64,000 bases of DNA from assembly GCA_015039365.1 (NCBI GenBank), contig WION01000013.1, forward strand, positions 372,001 through 436,000. The letters run 5' to 3'. The notes under the pieces are model-generated. The model was given only the letters and a program-made list of their open reading frames with translations, ran no database searches and was not told the DNA's origin. The DNA comes from Amanita rubescens. Its lineage: Eukaryota > Basidiomycota > Agaricomycetes > Agaricales > Amanitaceae. A program made the translations under genes and the position numbers. Shown here piece after piece: positions 22,701 through 33,204 of this stretch; positions within the stretch are counted from its first letter, which is position 1; each line of letters starts with the position of its first letter.

Positions 22701-25700
22701 TGAGCGATCCTTGCAGACCGCGCAGAGGGGGCAAAGTCTTCCAAGCAAAACGCGCACGAAGTTGAAATGGTGTTCAAAATTGTGCGATATTTGATCCAAC
22801 AAGGATACAGAACGGACAAGATGGTCATATTGACGCCATATCTCGGACAATTGCAAAAGCTGAATGCCAAGTTAAAGTATTTGAAGGAAACGGACCCCGT
22901 TCTTGGTGATTTAGATGCACAGGAACTTGCTCGTGCGGGTCTTCTTACCAATGGTTCAAGCCCTGGTAAACGGCAGTTGAGACTCGCCACAATAGGTATT
23001 TGTTCTTCGATCTTCGCTTCGATCTCTAATTTGGCACTAGATAACTATCAAGGTGAAGAAAGTGATATCGTGATCGCCAGTCTCACACGCAGCAACTCCA
23101 ACCATGATATTGGCTTCATGCACTCCGCGGAACGCGTTAATGTCATGTTGTCTCGCGCACGGAACGCTCTCATCATGATTGGTAACGTGGACACAGTTTA
23201 AGCATGCAAGGAAGGGGGAGGAAACGTGGCGACCCTTATTGGACAATCTGCAAAAAGGTGGTCATATATATGAAGGCTTTCCTGTTAAATGCGAGGGGCA
23301 TCCAACGAAAGTAGCGATCCTTGTACGTTTGTTTTGTTTTGCTACATTCTTGAGCTATACTTATTGATTTTTATCGAAGAAATCTCCAGAGGATTTCGAT
23401 TCTGAAGCACCAGATGGGGGTTGCAGAGAGCCCTGGCAAGTGATATAATATGATGATTCATCTGGTGCTTACACGCAACAAACCCCCACAGCGGTGTACT
23501 CCTCAACTGCGGAGTACATAAATGCCCTCAGAGATGCCACCTGAACAAGGATCACTCCAAGTTTCCATGCAGAGAGGTTATCTATGCCAGATGCAGCAAC
23601 GGGCACGATACCTCTCATCTATGTCATAAAGGACCTGCTTCTATGTGTCCTTCATGTGAGAAGGAAAGGAAGCGGGCAGAAAAGCAGAAGAGAGACGATA
23701 TCAAACGGAAGGAAAAACAGGAGCACGATAAAGTGGAGCATGAGCTGAAAATGGCGGACCTCGATAAGCGGATACAGGAGGAAAGGCAAAAGATTCGCGA
23801 CGTTCAACTTGAAGCCGAACGAGAACAGGCCCGATTACAAAAAGAAAATGACTTGAGAGACGTGCGAGAGATGGTTACGAAAGCACGGCAGCAGAAGCAA
23901 AACTTTACAACTAACGCAAGCAACGGTTCCAACCTTTCCCCGCCGCGCGCAGGACTTCAAAGTCCCGCCTTCAATTCGCCCTCGCAAATTTCAGTACCGA
24001 CAGCTCCTACTGCATCTCATCCAATCCAACAGTCCACGTCAACGAGCACCAACAATCAGTCACAGTCGCAACCGGCGCAAGCACCTCCTACCAACTCCTC
24101 TTCTCTCCCCGACGAGTGGAAGTTGAAACCTTCTCAATCAGATGCCGAATGGAAGCGGCAAAAAGCTTTTGAAGGTGCACGCAACGACGCGATTGACGCC
24201 ATAATGAAAATGACGGGTCTCGAATCCGTGAAGGAGCAGCTTCTTCGCATCAAGAGCAAAATCGATACGGCACAGAGGCAGAATGCATCAGTCAAGGGGG
24301 AACGTTTCAATATCGTGTTTTTGGGCAACCCAGGGACTGGTCAGTCATAAATATTCATAGCCTAATCATGTGCCTGAATCGGATATAGGGAAAACAACTG
24401 TGGCCAGACAATATGCAAAGTTTTTGGCCAACGTTGGCGTTCTTCCCGGGAACGGCTTCGTAGAAACAACTGGCTCTCGTCTATCAAACGAGGGCATAAA
24501 TGGAGCTCAAAAGCTCATCGATAGCGTTCTCAATGGTGGAGGCGGAGCTATCTTCATTGATGAAGCGTATCAGCTAACCGGCGAACATAACAAGGGTGGT
24601 AGCATTGTTCTTGACTTCCTGCTTGCGGAAATGGAAAACAACACCGATAAACTCGTTTTCATTCTCGCCGGTTATGCCAAACAGATGGAGAAGTTTTTTG
24701 AGCATAACCCTGGCATCCCAAGTCGCGTTCCCTATCAACTGGTTTTCATGGACTATGACAAAAGGGAATTACTTCAGATGTTCGTCAGACTCATTGAAAC
24801 GACATGGGGAGGAAACATGAATGTCGAGGGGGGATTGACGGGGCTACATTCTCGGATTGCAATTACCAGACTGGCGCGGGGTCGAGGTACTAATGGCTTC
24901 GGTAATGCCAGAGCTCTCCAGAACATGTTTTCAAAAATTCGCGAACGTCAAGCCTCTCGTGTGGAGAAGGAGCGCAAACAAGGCAATAGGCCCGATGACT
25001 TCCTTCTGACAGCTGAAGACTATCATTGGCCCTCCTCCGAATCAAGCCATGAACGAAAGCAAAGCATGGAAGAAACTCCAAGAGATGATTGGTTTGGAGT
25101 CTGTGAAAAAGACCTGTTCGAGAGTTCTTCATATTGATCGAAACCTAATTATCTGCGCGAACTTGAAGAAAAACCAATTGTTCAGTTTTCTCTTAATCGT
25201 TGCTTTTTGGGGCCTCCAGGGGACAGGAAAGACTACCGTAGCGCAGCTATACGGCGAAATTTTAAAGGATCTCGGCCTTTTAAGCAATGGAGAAGGTAAG
25301 TGAAAAATGAGATCCCCAAGTAATCTGAAAATTCTTATTCTGACCTCATCTCCAGTCGTCCTCAAGAATCCCTCGGACTTTGTCGGGTCTCATCTTGGTC
25401 AATCGGAGCGCAACACAAAGAGTATATTAGAAAGTACTAAAGGCAAGGTCCTCGTAATTGATGAGGTATGGCCGTTTCAGATGGAAGCCTTCTACAGCTC
25501 TAATTCTCGCAGGCGTATATGTTGTACTCTGGTTCAAAGTCGGGCGGCAATCATTCAGACTCTTTTAAAACTGCTGTCATCGATACTATAGTCGCCGAGG
25601 TCCAAAGTACTGCATCAGATGATCGTTGCGTCCTCCTGCTGGGATACGAGGAGCAAATGAAGGAGATGTTCCAGGTCAAGCAAACCTTTTTAACAGCGAC

Positions 25701-27677
25701 TGGGAAGCTGATATCCCGTAGAACGTGAATCCTGGACTGTCCCGGCGTTTTGATATCGAAAGAGCCTTCAAATTTGAAAATTTCAACGACGCCGAGCTGT
25801 TGCAAATTCTGGAACTCAAAATGAAACAACAAGGCTTGAAAGCCTCTGATGCAGCCAAAAAAGCTGCCATACACTTACTCAGTCGAGCTCGGAATCGTCC
25901 CAACTTCGGGAACGGTGGTGAAGTGGATAACGTCCTTGCAAGGGCAAAGGCAAGGTCCCAGCAACGGCTCGGTGCCGTCGCAGATATTATCCTCGAACCG
26001 CAAGATTTTGATCCTGACCACGATCGTAGCGAGCATGCATCGACTAATCTTGAGAAACTTTTTGCGGACGTGGTGGGATGCGAGGACGTCATACAAAAGC
26101 TACGCGACTATCAGAGTATTGCACGCACAATGGAGGCACGAGGCAAGGATCCGCGTAACAAGATTCCCATGAATTTCATTTTCAAAGGCCCACCAGGTTA
26201 GTCGATCTCTTATTACCGGCATCTCTATCTGAATTGTGCAGGTACGGGGAAGACTACAACAGCGCGAAAGATGGGTCAAGTCTTCTATGACATGGGTTTC
26301 TTGGCTGCACCGGAAGTTGTGGAATGCTCTGCCTCAGACCTAGTTGGCGAATATGTTGGTCATACTGGTCCGAAGACAAAGAAAATATTTGAAAAAGCAC
26401 TCGGAAAAGTGCTATTCATTGACGAGGCGTACAGATTAGCCGAAGGACACTTTGCTCAGGAATCTATGGACGAGATCGTTGCGTTATTGACCAACGAGAA
26501 CTTCATGGGAAAAATGCTGGTCATCCTCGCTGGCTATGATCGAGATATGAATCGATTGATGAACGTGAACACTGGCCTATCTAGTCGATTCCCGGAAACA
26601 ATCAACTTCTATAATATGCCCATTGATAGGTGCATTCAGCTGCTTGACAAGGAACTCGGTAAAGACCAAGTTGTATTCCCCGCACTACGCGACGCGTCAT
26701 GCCAAACCTACGATAAGCTCAGTCAACTGATTAACCAGCTTTCCCAACTCGGTTCCTGGGGAAATGGTCGGGACATCAAGACCTTAGCGGGCCAAATGGT
26801 GCAAGAAGCATTCAAGAAAGGTAGCACTGCTAATGCAAAGTCAGAATTGAGCATTTCCGATGAAGATGCCCTGAAATGCGCTACAACTATGTTGCGAGAA
26901 CGGCTCGACCGCGAGCGCAATGTTAATCACAGGCATTCCCATAGTCTTCCGACAGCATCCAATTCACATACACAACAGCCGCCTCCACCTGTTGCAACTT
27001 CTAGTGCTGCTGCGGAACAAGCGCCTTCGCCTCCTGCTTCACCATCCGCATCCACTCAGCCAAAACAACCACCTGCGCAACGGAAGCAGAAAGGCCCGAA
27101 CAAATCAAGGCGTGATAGTGGACAGGGACCGCAATCTGGCGGCCCGAGCAGTCAGAACCGAACAACAGACTCACAGTCAGCGCGGAGGGGTCGCGGACGA
27201 GCCTCGGACAGCATCCCTAGGGATGCAGGTGTAACCGATGCGATCTGGCAAGAGCTCCAAGCTGCCAAGAGGAGGAAAGAGGAGCTGGAAAGAAGTGCGC
27301 GCGCCGCCGAGGAAGCATTGAAAAAGAGCCAAGAAGAAGAGAAACGGAAGGCAGAGGAGTTGGCAGCACGACGGAGGGAACTGGAGGAACAGGAGAAGCG
27401 AGCAAGGGATGAGGCTGAGAGGCAACGTTTACGCAAAGAACGCGAGGAACAGAAGGCTAGAGAAATGGCGGCCAAGCGAGAGCGAGAGAGGATTGAAAGA
27501 GAACTGAAAGAAAGAAGACGACAGGAAGAACAACGGAGACAACGCGAGGCTCAGATTCAGACAAAGCTGAGGTCGATGGGTGTGTGCGTCCAAGGCTACC
27601 AATGGTTGTCTTGTGGAGGGGGTTATCGCTGCTCTGCTGGTGGGCACTTCATATCGAATGCACAATTGGGTATCTGA
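19790..27677 (+). pseudogene. Giant SF1 helicase (UPF1/ZNFX1-like) fused to Cys/His cluster and three CbxX-type AAA+ domains; frame broken
   Basis: The order is: N-terminal helical domain (DALFKKTLKSNNPVPPSQKE), SF1 helicase with Walker A LIQGPPGTGKSFIGALLA (near 21385-21465, split by an intron), YTNHALDQFLEEL, the Walker B-like VEEAGEILESH (22235-22260), [38 protein letters not shown] and ERVNVMLSRARNALIMIG. A Cys/His-rich NFX1-like cluster follows (23420-23660: NCGVHKCPQRCH and later CxxC pairs), then a coiled coil. Three CbxX/CfxQ AAA+ modules come next: Walker A GNPGTG, GPPGTGKTTVA and GPPGTGKTTTA (near 24330, 25205 and 26190), with Walker B FIDEAYQL, VIDEAYML and FIDEAYRL. A long Glu/Arg/Lys coiled coil (27230-27550) and a Cys/Gly-rich C-terminus end the protein. 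The conserved frame shifts at least eleven times, always by one extra base. It may be a decaying gene or carry sequencing insertions. Family members are linked to RNA surveillance or silencing. Confidence 0.75.
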
Positions 27678-27822
27678 GCTAGTTACCGCGTACGATGAAA
27701 CTGATGAAGTAGTATATCGTGTACTTGTTTGTTAGTCCAAGTTAATTAACTGTTTTGTGACACCGAAGTGACTGATCAACTGGTTTCTCCGTCTCCGTTC
27801 ACCCGCTCTTATCCTTGTCAAC

Positions 27823-29160
27823 ATGCAGAAAGAAAAGCCATTGCACTCTTTGTAAGCCCTATTATATGCTAGCCATCGCCATCATCTCCTAATTCTGCGC
27901 AGGTTCGCCGGTGCAACAGCAGGCGCCCTGGAAGCGTGCGTAACCCTCAAACTACGCTAAGCACTGGCCAATGAATCTCTCAGCACCACAGATTCATCAC
28001 ATACCCGGCAGAATTCGCCAAGACACGGTCCCAGTTTGGCGGCAAAGTGAGTCCGCCGTTGCTCGCTGTTCGAATATATCTGAAGCGAATACCGTAGAGA
28101 GAATCACCTTTTACAATAATCAGAACAACGGTCAAAACGCAAGGGATCACTGGCCTGTATTCCGGATGTTCAGCTCTTATCATCGGGAACGCAACGAAGG
28201 CGGGAGTACGGTTCTTGAGCTATGATCATTTCAAGCAGATGTTAGCAGATTCCGAGGTACTGTCATGTCCTTGCATTTTATGATCCTTTTTTCTGAACCA
28301 CAGTTGAAAGGGAAAAGTAAGCGCGCCGAGAAGCCTACTGGGTACGTATACAACAGATCAACTCTGGGAGTAGTATTGACTAGGTGTTTGGCAGCCGGTC
28401 TTGGAGCGGGAATGATGGAAGCCATATTTGCTGTCACACCTTCAGAGACGATCAAGTGTGTTCTTCTTATGCTATGTGAACATCTGGACTGATGTCAGTC
28501 TAGGACTAAACTAATTGACGACGCCAAAAGGCCTAACCCACGGTACAAGGGACTGGTCCATGGAACCGCTTGCATCGTGCGTGAGGAAGGTCTTAGTGGA
28601 ATATATAGAGGCCTTTTCCCCGTCGTAAGTAATTACTGCAAGGAGAATGATTCGCTAACATCGTCTTGAAAGATGATGCGACAAGGCGCAAACTCGGCTG
28701 TCCGGTTTACAACGTATACTACGCTGAAACAGTTTGTTCAAGGTACTGCCCGGCCAGGACAACAACTTCCGAGTGCCATTACATTCGGAATTGGCGCTAT
28801 TGCTGGCTTGGTGACTGTGTATACGACTATGCCACTGGAGTACGCTTCTATCCTCATATAAAGCCATACGATAACTAAAGGAAACTTCAGCGTGATCAAA
28901 ACGCGAATGCAATCTCTTGATGCTCGAAGTCAATACCGCAACTCGTTTCATTGTGCCTATCGGATTTTCACGGAAGAGGGCATTTTACGATTTTGGACTG
29001 GAACGACTCCCCGGCTTGCCCGTCTAGTAGTAAGTCTGACACTCGGGGTTGCACATCGATGCTGACGTTTCTGTGTGTTGTCCAGTTGAGCGGAGGCATT
29101 GTGTTCACAGTCTATGAAAACATTATCAGAATCATCGGTCGTCAGCGTCACGATCCATGA
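27823..29160 (+). CDS. ctp1: Mitochondrial tricarboxylate/citrate carrier (SLC25 family)
   Basis: The start is MQKEKPLHSL, spliced to FAGATAGALEAFITYPAEFAKTR. Three tandem carrier repeats are visible. Their signatures are YPAEFAKT (first), TPSETIKTKLIDDAKRPNP (second) and PLDVIKTRMQSLD (third). Each is followed by the usual helix and GLY/YRG motif (GITGLYSG, GLSGIYRGLFPV, GILRFWTGTTPR). The pattern TPSETIKTKLIDD is typical of the citrate carrier that exchanges mitochondrial citrate for cytosolic malate. All introns I checked (for example 28002, 28050-28105, 28845-28892) keep the frame. The protein is complete and ends IIRIIGRQRHDP at 29160. The MITE lies 177 bp downstream. Confidence 0.88.
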
Positions 29161-29336
29161 CGGGGCCTATGGTAGATTTACGGTACAATGGTCCGTTTCG
29201 TCCAGAAGCTACAGCTTTCGGGGATATCGTGTTATTGGCCCAAGTGCTACAATCCAATATCATGTCACCACCTTGAGAACCCGAGCAAGTCATAAAAACC
29301 GTGTATTAAGTTATTGTCCTAGAACCTCACGACTCT

Positions 29337-29802
29337 TTACTGCCTTTTTCACATAAGTTGGCGGGGTGAGAAAAAATTGAAAAAACGCGCGCCAGAAAGA
29401 AATTGGCATAACTCGCCGAGTTTTACACAGAATAACGTCGGTGTTAGTGCATTAGAACAAGAATACATAGTACATTTTACCTGTAGTGCTCCGAGTACAT
29501 GAGGATGGAATTTCGGGGATGTGTATACATGGCATCGGAGATTTGGAAAAATGGTAATAAATGTTGTAACAGCCACGGAATTACCAAAAATTATTCAAAT
29601 GTGTAGGGTATGGCTGAAATCTCCGAAACTCAATCTTCTTATGTTCGGACCATTACAGGGGAAAAGTGCTATTTATTCCAGTTCTAATGCACTAATACCG
29701 ACGTCATTCCGCATAAAACTCGGCGAGTTATACCAATTTCTTTCTGGCACGCGTTTTTTCAATTTTTTCTCACCCCGCCAACTTATGTGAAAAAGGCAGT
29801 AA
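29337..29802. mobile_element. Foldback MITE with long terminal inverted repeats
   Basis: The left end (ctgcctttttcacataagtt, then ggcggggtgagaaaaaattg, then aaaaaacgcg, a variable cgcc, agaaagaaattgg and the later actcgccgagttttac) reappears as an exact or near-exact inverted copy at the right end (gtaaaactcggcgagt in mirror, ccaatttctttctggc, and aacttatgtgaaaaaggcag). The arms are at least 90 bp and the similarity extends toward the centre (tagtgcattagaac.. against ..gttctaatgcacta), so the whole element can fold into one hairpin. It is flanked by TA on both sides, consistent with a TA target duplication and a Tc1/mariner-type origin. It carries no transposase. Two opposite open frames (29349-29576 and 29521-29790) are mirror images of the arms, not genes. 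Confidence 0.85.
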
Positions 29803-29847
29803 TACATGATAATGGTATACATATTATGTTTTGAACCAAACGAACAA

Positions 29848-30927
29848 CTATGCGAACCTAATGCAGCGTTCTGTCAGTTCCATAGCATCTTTCGCATGGT
29901 CTAGTTCTTGGCCGAAGCACAGCTGTCCAAGGCCCAAATCATGCAAACGTGTCATCTTGACCAGCATGCCAAGTGCAGTTCCCAGTTCACTAGTACCGTT
30001 GCCTCCGGCAGGACCGTTCATAATTTCCCATGTCTCATCGTCGATTTCATCCACTGTGCGTCCCCAAGCCTTTTTGATTGCACCTGGATAATCATACGAG
30101 GCTAATATGAAACATACGGGTGAACCTGGTGGCACAAAAATCCGCGTTAGAAATGTATTCTTACTATGGGACGCGACAGCAGGGGACGTACAAAGGCCGC
30201 TCATTTCTTGCTCACTTCTGAGGTATGGAGGGTCGTGTTGTTTTGGAGGGAGAGGTTCGTCGGCTATCAGACCAGGTAAGCTTTCGCCTAGATGGTACAG
30301 GCGTTGACATGCAGGACATATCCGGCTTGTAGCTCGGCTCTTGTTGTACCATAGGATCTATGGAGCTCTATTGTCAGTAGTCCTTCACGAAAGAGATAAG
30401 ACAGGGGGACATACCAGAGCTGTTTCTTCTGGCAGTATCGTCCGTAACATTTCTAGAATTTCAGGTTGAGCAAACTCTGCACATAGAGGGATCTGGGACA
30501 GGGGTTATGGGTTAGATGGATGATGGTGTTGATGAATACAACGACGTACATGCATAGCTGGCTTTTGTGCAAAGTACCTTGAAGATAGAAAGGCATGCGT
30601 GTCGCGGACGCGAGGACCATTGCCTGGGTCATAAATGTATGGTATGGGTGGCAAGAAGTCGCCTTCAAGGCATTTAGGAGGAACATCGTCAAATGTGGAA
30701 AGATCGTCCCAGTCCTTGGGGTGTCTAGGCTGGTCAACAGGGCAATAAGATATAGGTGGAGGGGTCAATAGATGTTGGCTTGGCGTCCGGGAGCATGAAG
30801 GGCTAGAATCTTCAAGTTTCGGTTCTAAATCGCAGGTCTCTGGTTTAGTCTCTGGTTTTGGGGGTTTCCTGGCCTTTTGGAATTTGTTTGCTGGTTTACG
30901 TTTCTTCTTGTTGCAAGGCCCAGGCAT
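29848..30927 (-). CDS. Conserved-looking protein of unknown function with a CxxC motif
   Basis: At least three exons. It starts with a basic tail (MPGPCNKKKRKPANKFQKAR) and a Pro/Glu-rich stretch. The exon end at AQKPAMH joins IPLCAEFAQPEILEMLRTIL across an intron with GTACGT..CCCAG ends. It continues with WYNKSRATSRICPACQRLYH, which could bind a metal, and ends with a helical segment (LGMLVKMTRLHDLGLGQLCF) and AMELTERCIRFA. No known domain is recognised. The basic start suggests a nuclear location. It faces the carrier gene tail to tail across the MITE and is transcribed in the same direction as the Rtt106-like gene to its right. Confidence 0.6.
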
Positions 30928-31084
30928 CTTTGCGGCTCATACGGATTTTGTGTGGTGGTATGCCACAAGTTGGGCCATCACGTGGGGACGCGACGCGACG
31001 CGTGCTGACAGCGCTACTGAACGTTAGAATGTCTATGATAGTATACATTCCCAGATGTATCCAATTACAATGTCCGTGTAGATC

Positions 31085-32626
31085 TTATTCGTCAAGTTCA
31101 TCTTCCTCAGCATCTTCACTCCGGCCCAAAAAATCTTCTTCAACCATATTTACGACCATGTTCATAGCTGCTTTGGACATCCGAGGTACAGCACCCCGCC
31201 TTAACAGTGGATGATTCTCTTCTTTTAGTTCCTCTTCGTCTTCTCCCTCAGCGTCCGAATCTCTGGCCTCAGCCTCACTTTCGTCATCATTGCTCCCCTC
31301 ATCCTCTGACTCGTTGGAAGAATCGCTGTTCTCCGAGTCGTCATCTAAAGATTTCATGTGAAAGTCTTCATCTTCACTATCCGACTCATAGCCAATTTGG
31401 TGGATCGTTACAGGACCACGGTAGACCTTTGCAGGGCTCTTGTCGATTTTCTCTTTCGTCCCTGTTCCTTTTCTTCCAAATAAGTGCTGATGTGCCCGAA
31501 CCCATTGACTAATACCGTCTTGCTCTCGAGAATCAATCATGGTGAATTCTGTTTCCACCCCGACGTCTTCATCAGCAGGGATTTCATCACTACCTTTTCT
31601 CGTCAGAGTGACTGAGCAAGTCCGGCCCCCGGCATTTGGTAGTAGGCGCAGTCCCTCCCTCGTGCTGAGCAGGTCCTCAACAGCCCAAAATTCACATGGT
31701 TTGCTTTCACCCCAAAGGATTCCTTCTTTCATGAACCATAGACTTCCCACTTTTGCAGCGCGGTAGGCTTCAACACCTGGGATACCACCTTGGCCCGCGT
31801 TGGCACCATAACCAGAGCATGCGCTTTTAAAGACGTCCGCAGTAGGCTCTAGTACTTGTATACCAAGATGGGATAAGAACGCATTCAATGAGGGTAGTGT
31901 CGCGTTCCCTTTTGGTACCATTTCACGTGTGGTTTCAGAGCCATCATCATACTTAACTGTTGTAAGAGGTGATGACGTTGTGGCATCAATTCCGAATATA
32001 ACCTGAGGAGAAGGTTGAGCCGAGGAACTGTTTAGTTTTCCGCGATCGGGGGTATCAGAAGAGATCAAGACGACGGTCCAGTGAGCCTTGCTTTTTCCTC
32101 GCGTGGGAAGTAAGAATGCGCGGTGTAAAGCTGAAAGGGGCACGGTTGCTTCGATAGAAGATGACCCTGTGCTAGCGAAGCGAAGAGCTGATTTGTGAAT
32201 AGTGATGTCTACTTTTTTCCTAACAGGAGAGGTGGCGGAGATAGCGCATAGTGTGAAAACGGGTTGACCAACATCTTCAAGAGTCCTTTGTTCATCCGAA
32301 GCAACGTCAGAGGTTGATGGCGTAAGTCTTTGACGCTTGGAACCAGACACCCTATCAACATGCTGATCGTCACCTTCTCTGGGCCTCTTGACATCAAATG
32401 TGGACGGAAATAGGGTGCTAAGGGCACGTTTTGCATCTTGCTGCTTTTCAGACCATTGTGAACGAATGTTGTCTGACAATGTTTCAGGGCACTCCGCACC
32501 ACACACGAAACGTATTAGTGCATCAATGAGGGGTTCAGTTGGTGAACCTTGACAAAGCTGTTCTAGCTGGATTGCCAGCTCTGTGGGCAGGAACGGTGCA
32601 ATGGAGCGGAAGTACTCTGTTGGCAT
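31085..32626 (-). CDS. rtt106: Rtt106-like histone chaperone
   Basis: A single exon of 513 residues. The N-terminus (YFRSIAPFLPTELAIQLEQL) is helical, followed by a Ser-rich nuclear-type basic patch (RVSGSKRQRLTPS). The middle holds the double PH-like Rttp106 domain: one lobe ends around AHWTVVLISSD, and the second shows FKSACSGYGANAGQGGIPGV, EAYRAAKVGSLWFMKEGILW and the stretch CEFWAVEDLLS to CSVTLTRK. The C-terminus is strongly acidic (SDSEDEDFH, then many Glu/Asp/Ser), typical of histone chaperones. Family members bind H3-H4 and help replication-coupled nucleosome assembly and silencing. Lack of introns over 1.5 kb contrasts with its neighbours. The name is inferred from domain and layout; the related Pob3 family shares this fold. 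Confidence 0.75.
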   Translation of the reverse strand: MPTEYFRSIAPFLPTELAIQLEQLCQGSPTEPLIDALIRFVCGAECPETLSDNIRSQWSEKQQDAKRALSTLFPSTFDVKRPREGDDQHVDRVSGSKRQRLTPSTSDVASDEQRTLEDVGQPVFTLCAISATSPVRKKVDITIHKSALRFASTGSSSIEATVPLSALHRAFLLPTRGKSKAHWTVVLISSDTPDRGKLNSSSAQPSPQVIFGIDATTSSPLTTVKYDDGSETTREMVPKGNATLPSLNAFLSHLGIQVLEPTADVFKSACSGYGANAGQGGIPGVEAYRAAKVGSLWFMKEGILWGESKPCEFWAVEDLLSTREGLRLLPNAGGRTCSVTLTRKGSDEIPADEDVGVETEFTMIDSREQDGISQWVRAHQHLFGRKGTGTKEKIDKSPAKVYRGPVTIHQIGYESDSEDEDFHMKSLDDDSENSDSSNESEDEGSNDDESEAEARDSDAEGEDEEELKEENHPLLRRGAVPRMSKAAMNMVVNMVEEDFLGRSEDAEEDELDE

Positions 32627-33204
32627 GATTTAACACTGCCTGTACTCGAATATTCGTCAGCCAACCACGTTGTACGGAAAGCAGGTACCTGAAGCGTCCA
32701 AGTCGCGTTGGGCACGCCAATCGTGACTGTGATGATTGTAAATGTAATGTGACAACGTCCCGAAATGGAAGGTCGCCCAAAATGACCGAAGTACGTGACC
32801 TGATCGTGTGTCTCTCTAGTTGTTGACGCTCCCGTCGACAGGAACAGCGCAATAGCCACAGCCTTACATCGGGATCAGGATACGGAAAGAGACGACCGCG
32901 ACCGTTTCCCTACTAATCAAGGGCCCGATTTCTATCTCTGACAAGCGGACAACCTCGTTGAACGACGATAAGGCAAAGGTTCTCTCAGATGTCGCCTGGT
33001 TCACATCATCACAGTCAGCCGACGGACGCTGGAGTCATCACATCCCATATTTTGTTTTTCTCGCCGATGCATGTACGAAAGGGGCCCCGAACGTGTTTGT
33101 TGACACCGTTGCTAATTTCGCGTCTTCCTAACCTACATTTTATCTTTAACATCGTGTTCCATACATACTGTGGTTAATCATATTGTGGAGCGATTCAGTA
33201 ACGA
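32627..33204. other. Spacer, no gene seen
   Basis: About 580 bp upstream of the Rtt106-like gene and downstream of the MYND/MSS51-C gene. The plus frame at 32989-33177 is short and unrecognised. The left part should hold the Rtt106 promoter. Confidence 0.4.

Noticed and set aside
27152..27475. Ser/Leu-rich minus-strand frame of 107 codons
   Set aside because: It is the antisense shadow of the Glu/Arg/Lys coiled coil of the large plus-strand gene.
29349..29790. Two opposite open frames with near-identical C-terminal peptides (ending FNFFSPRQLM)
   Set aside because: They are the two arms of the MITE inverted repeat read outward, so the similarity reflects the hairpin and not paired genes.
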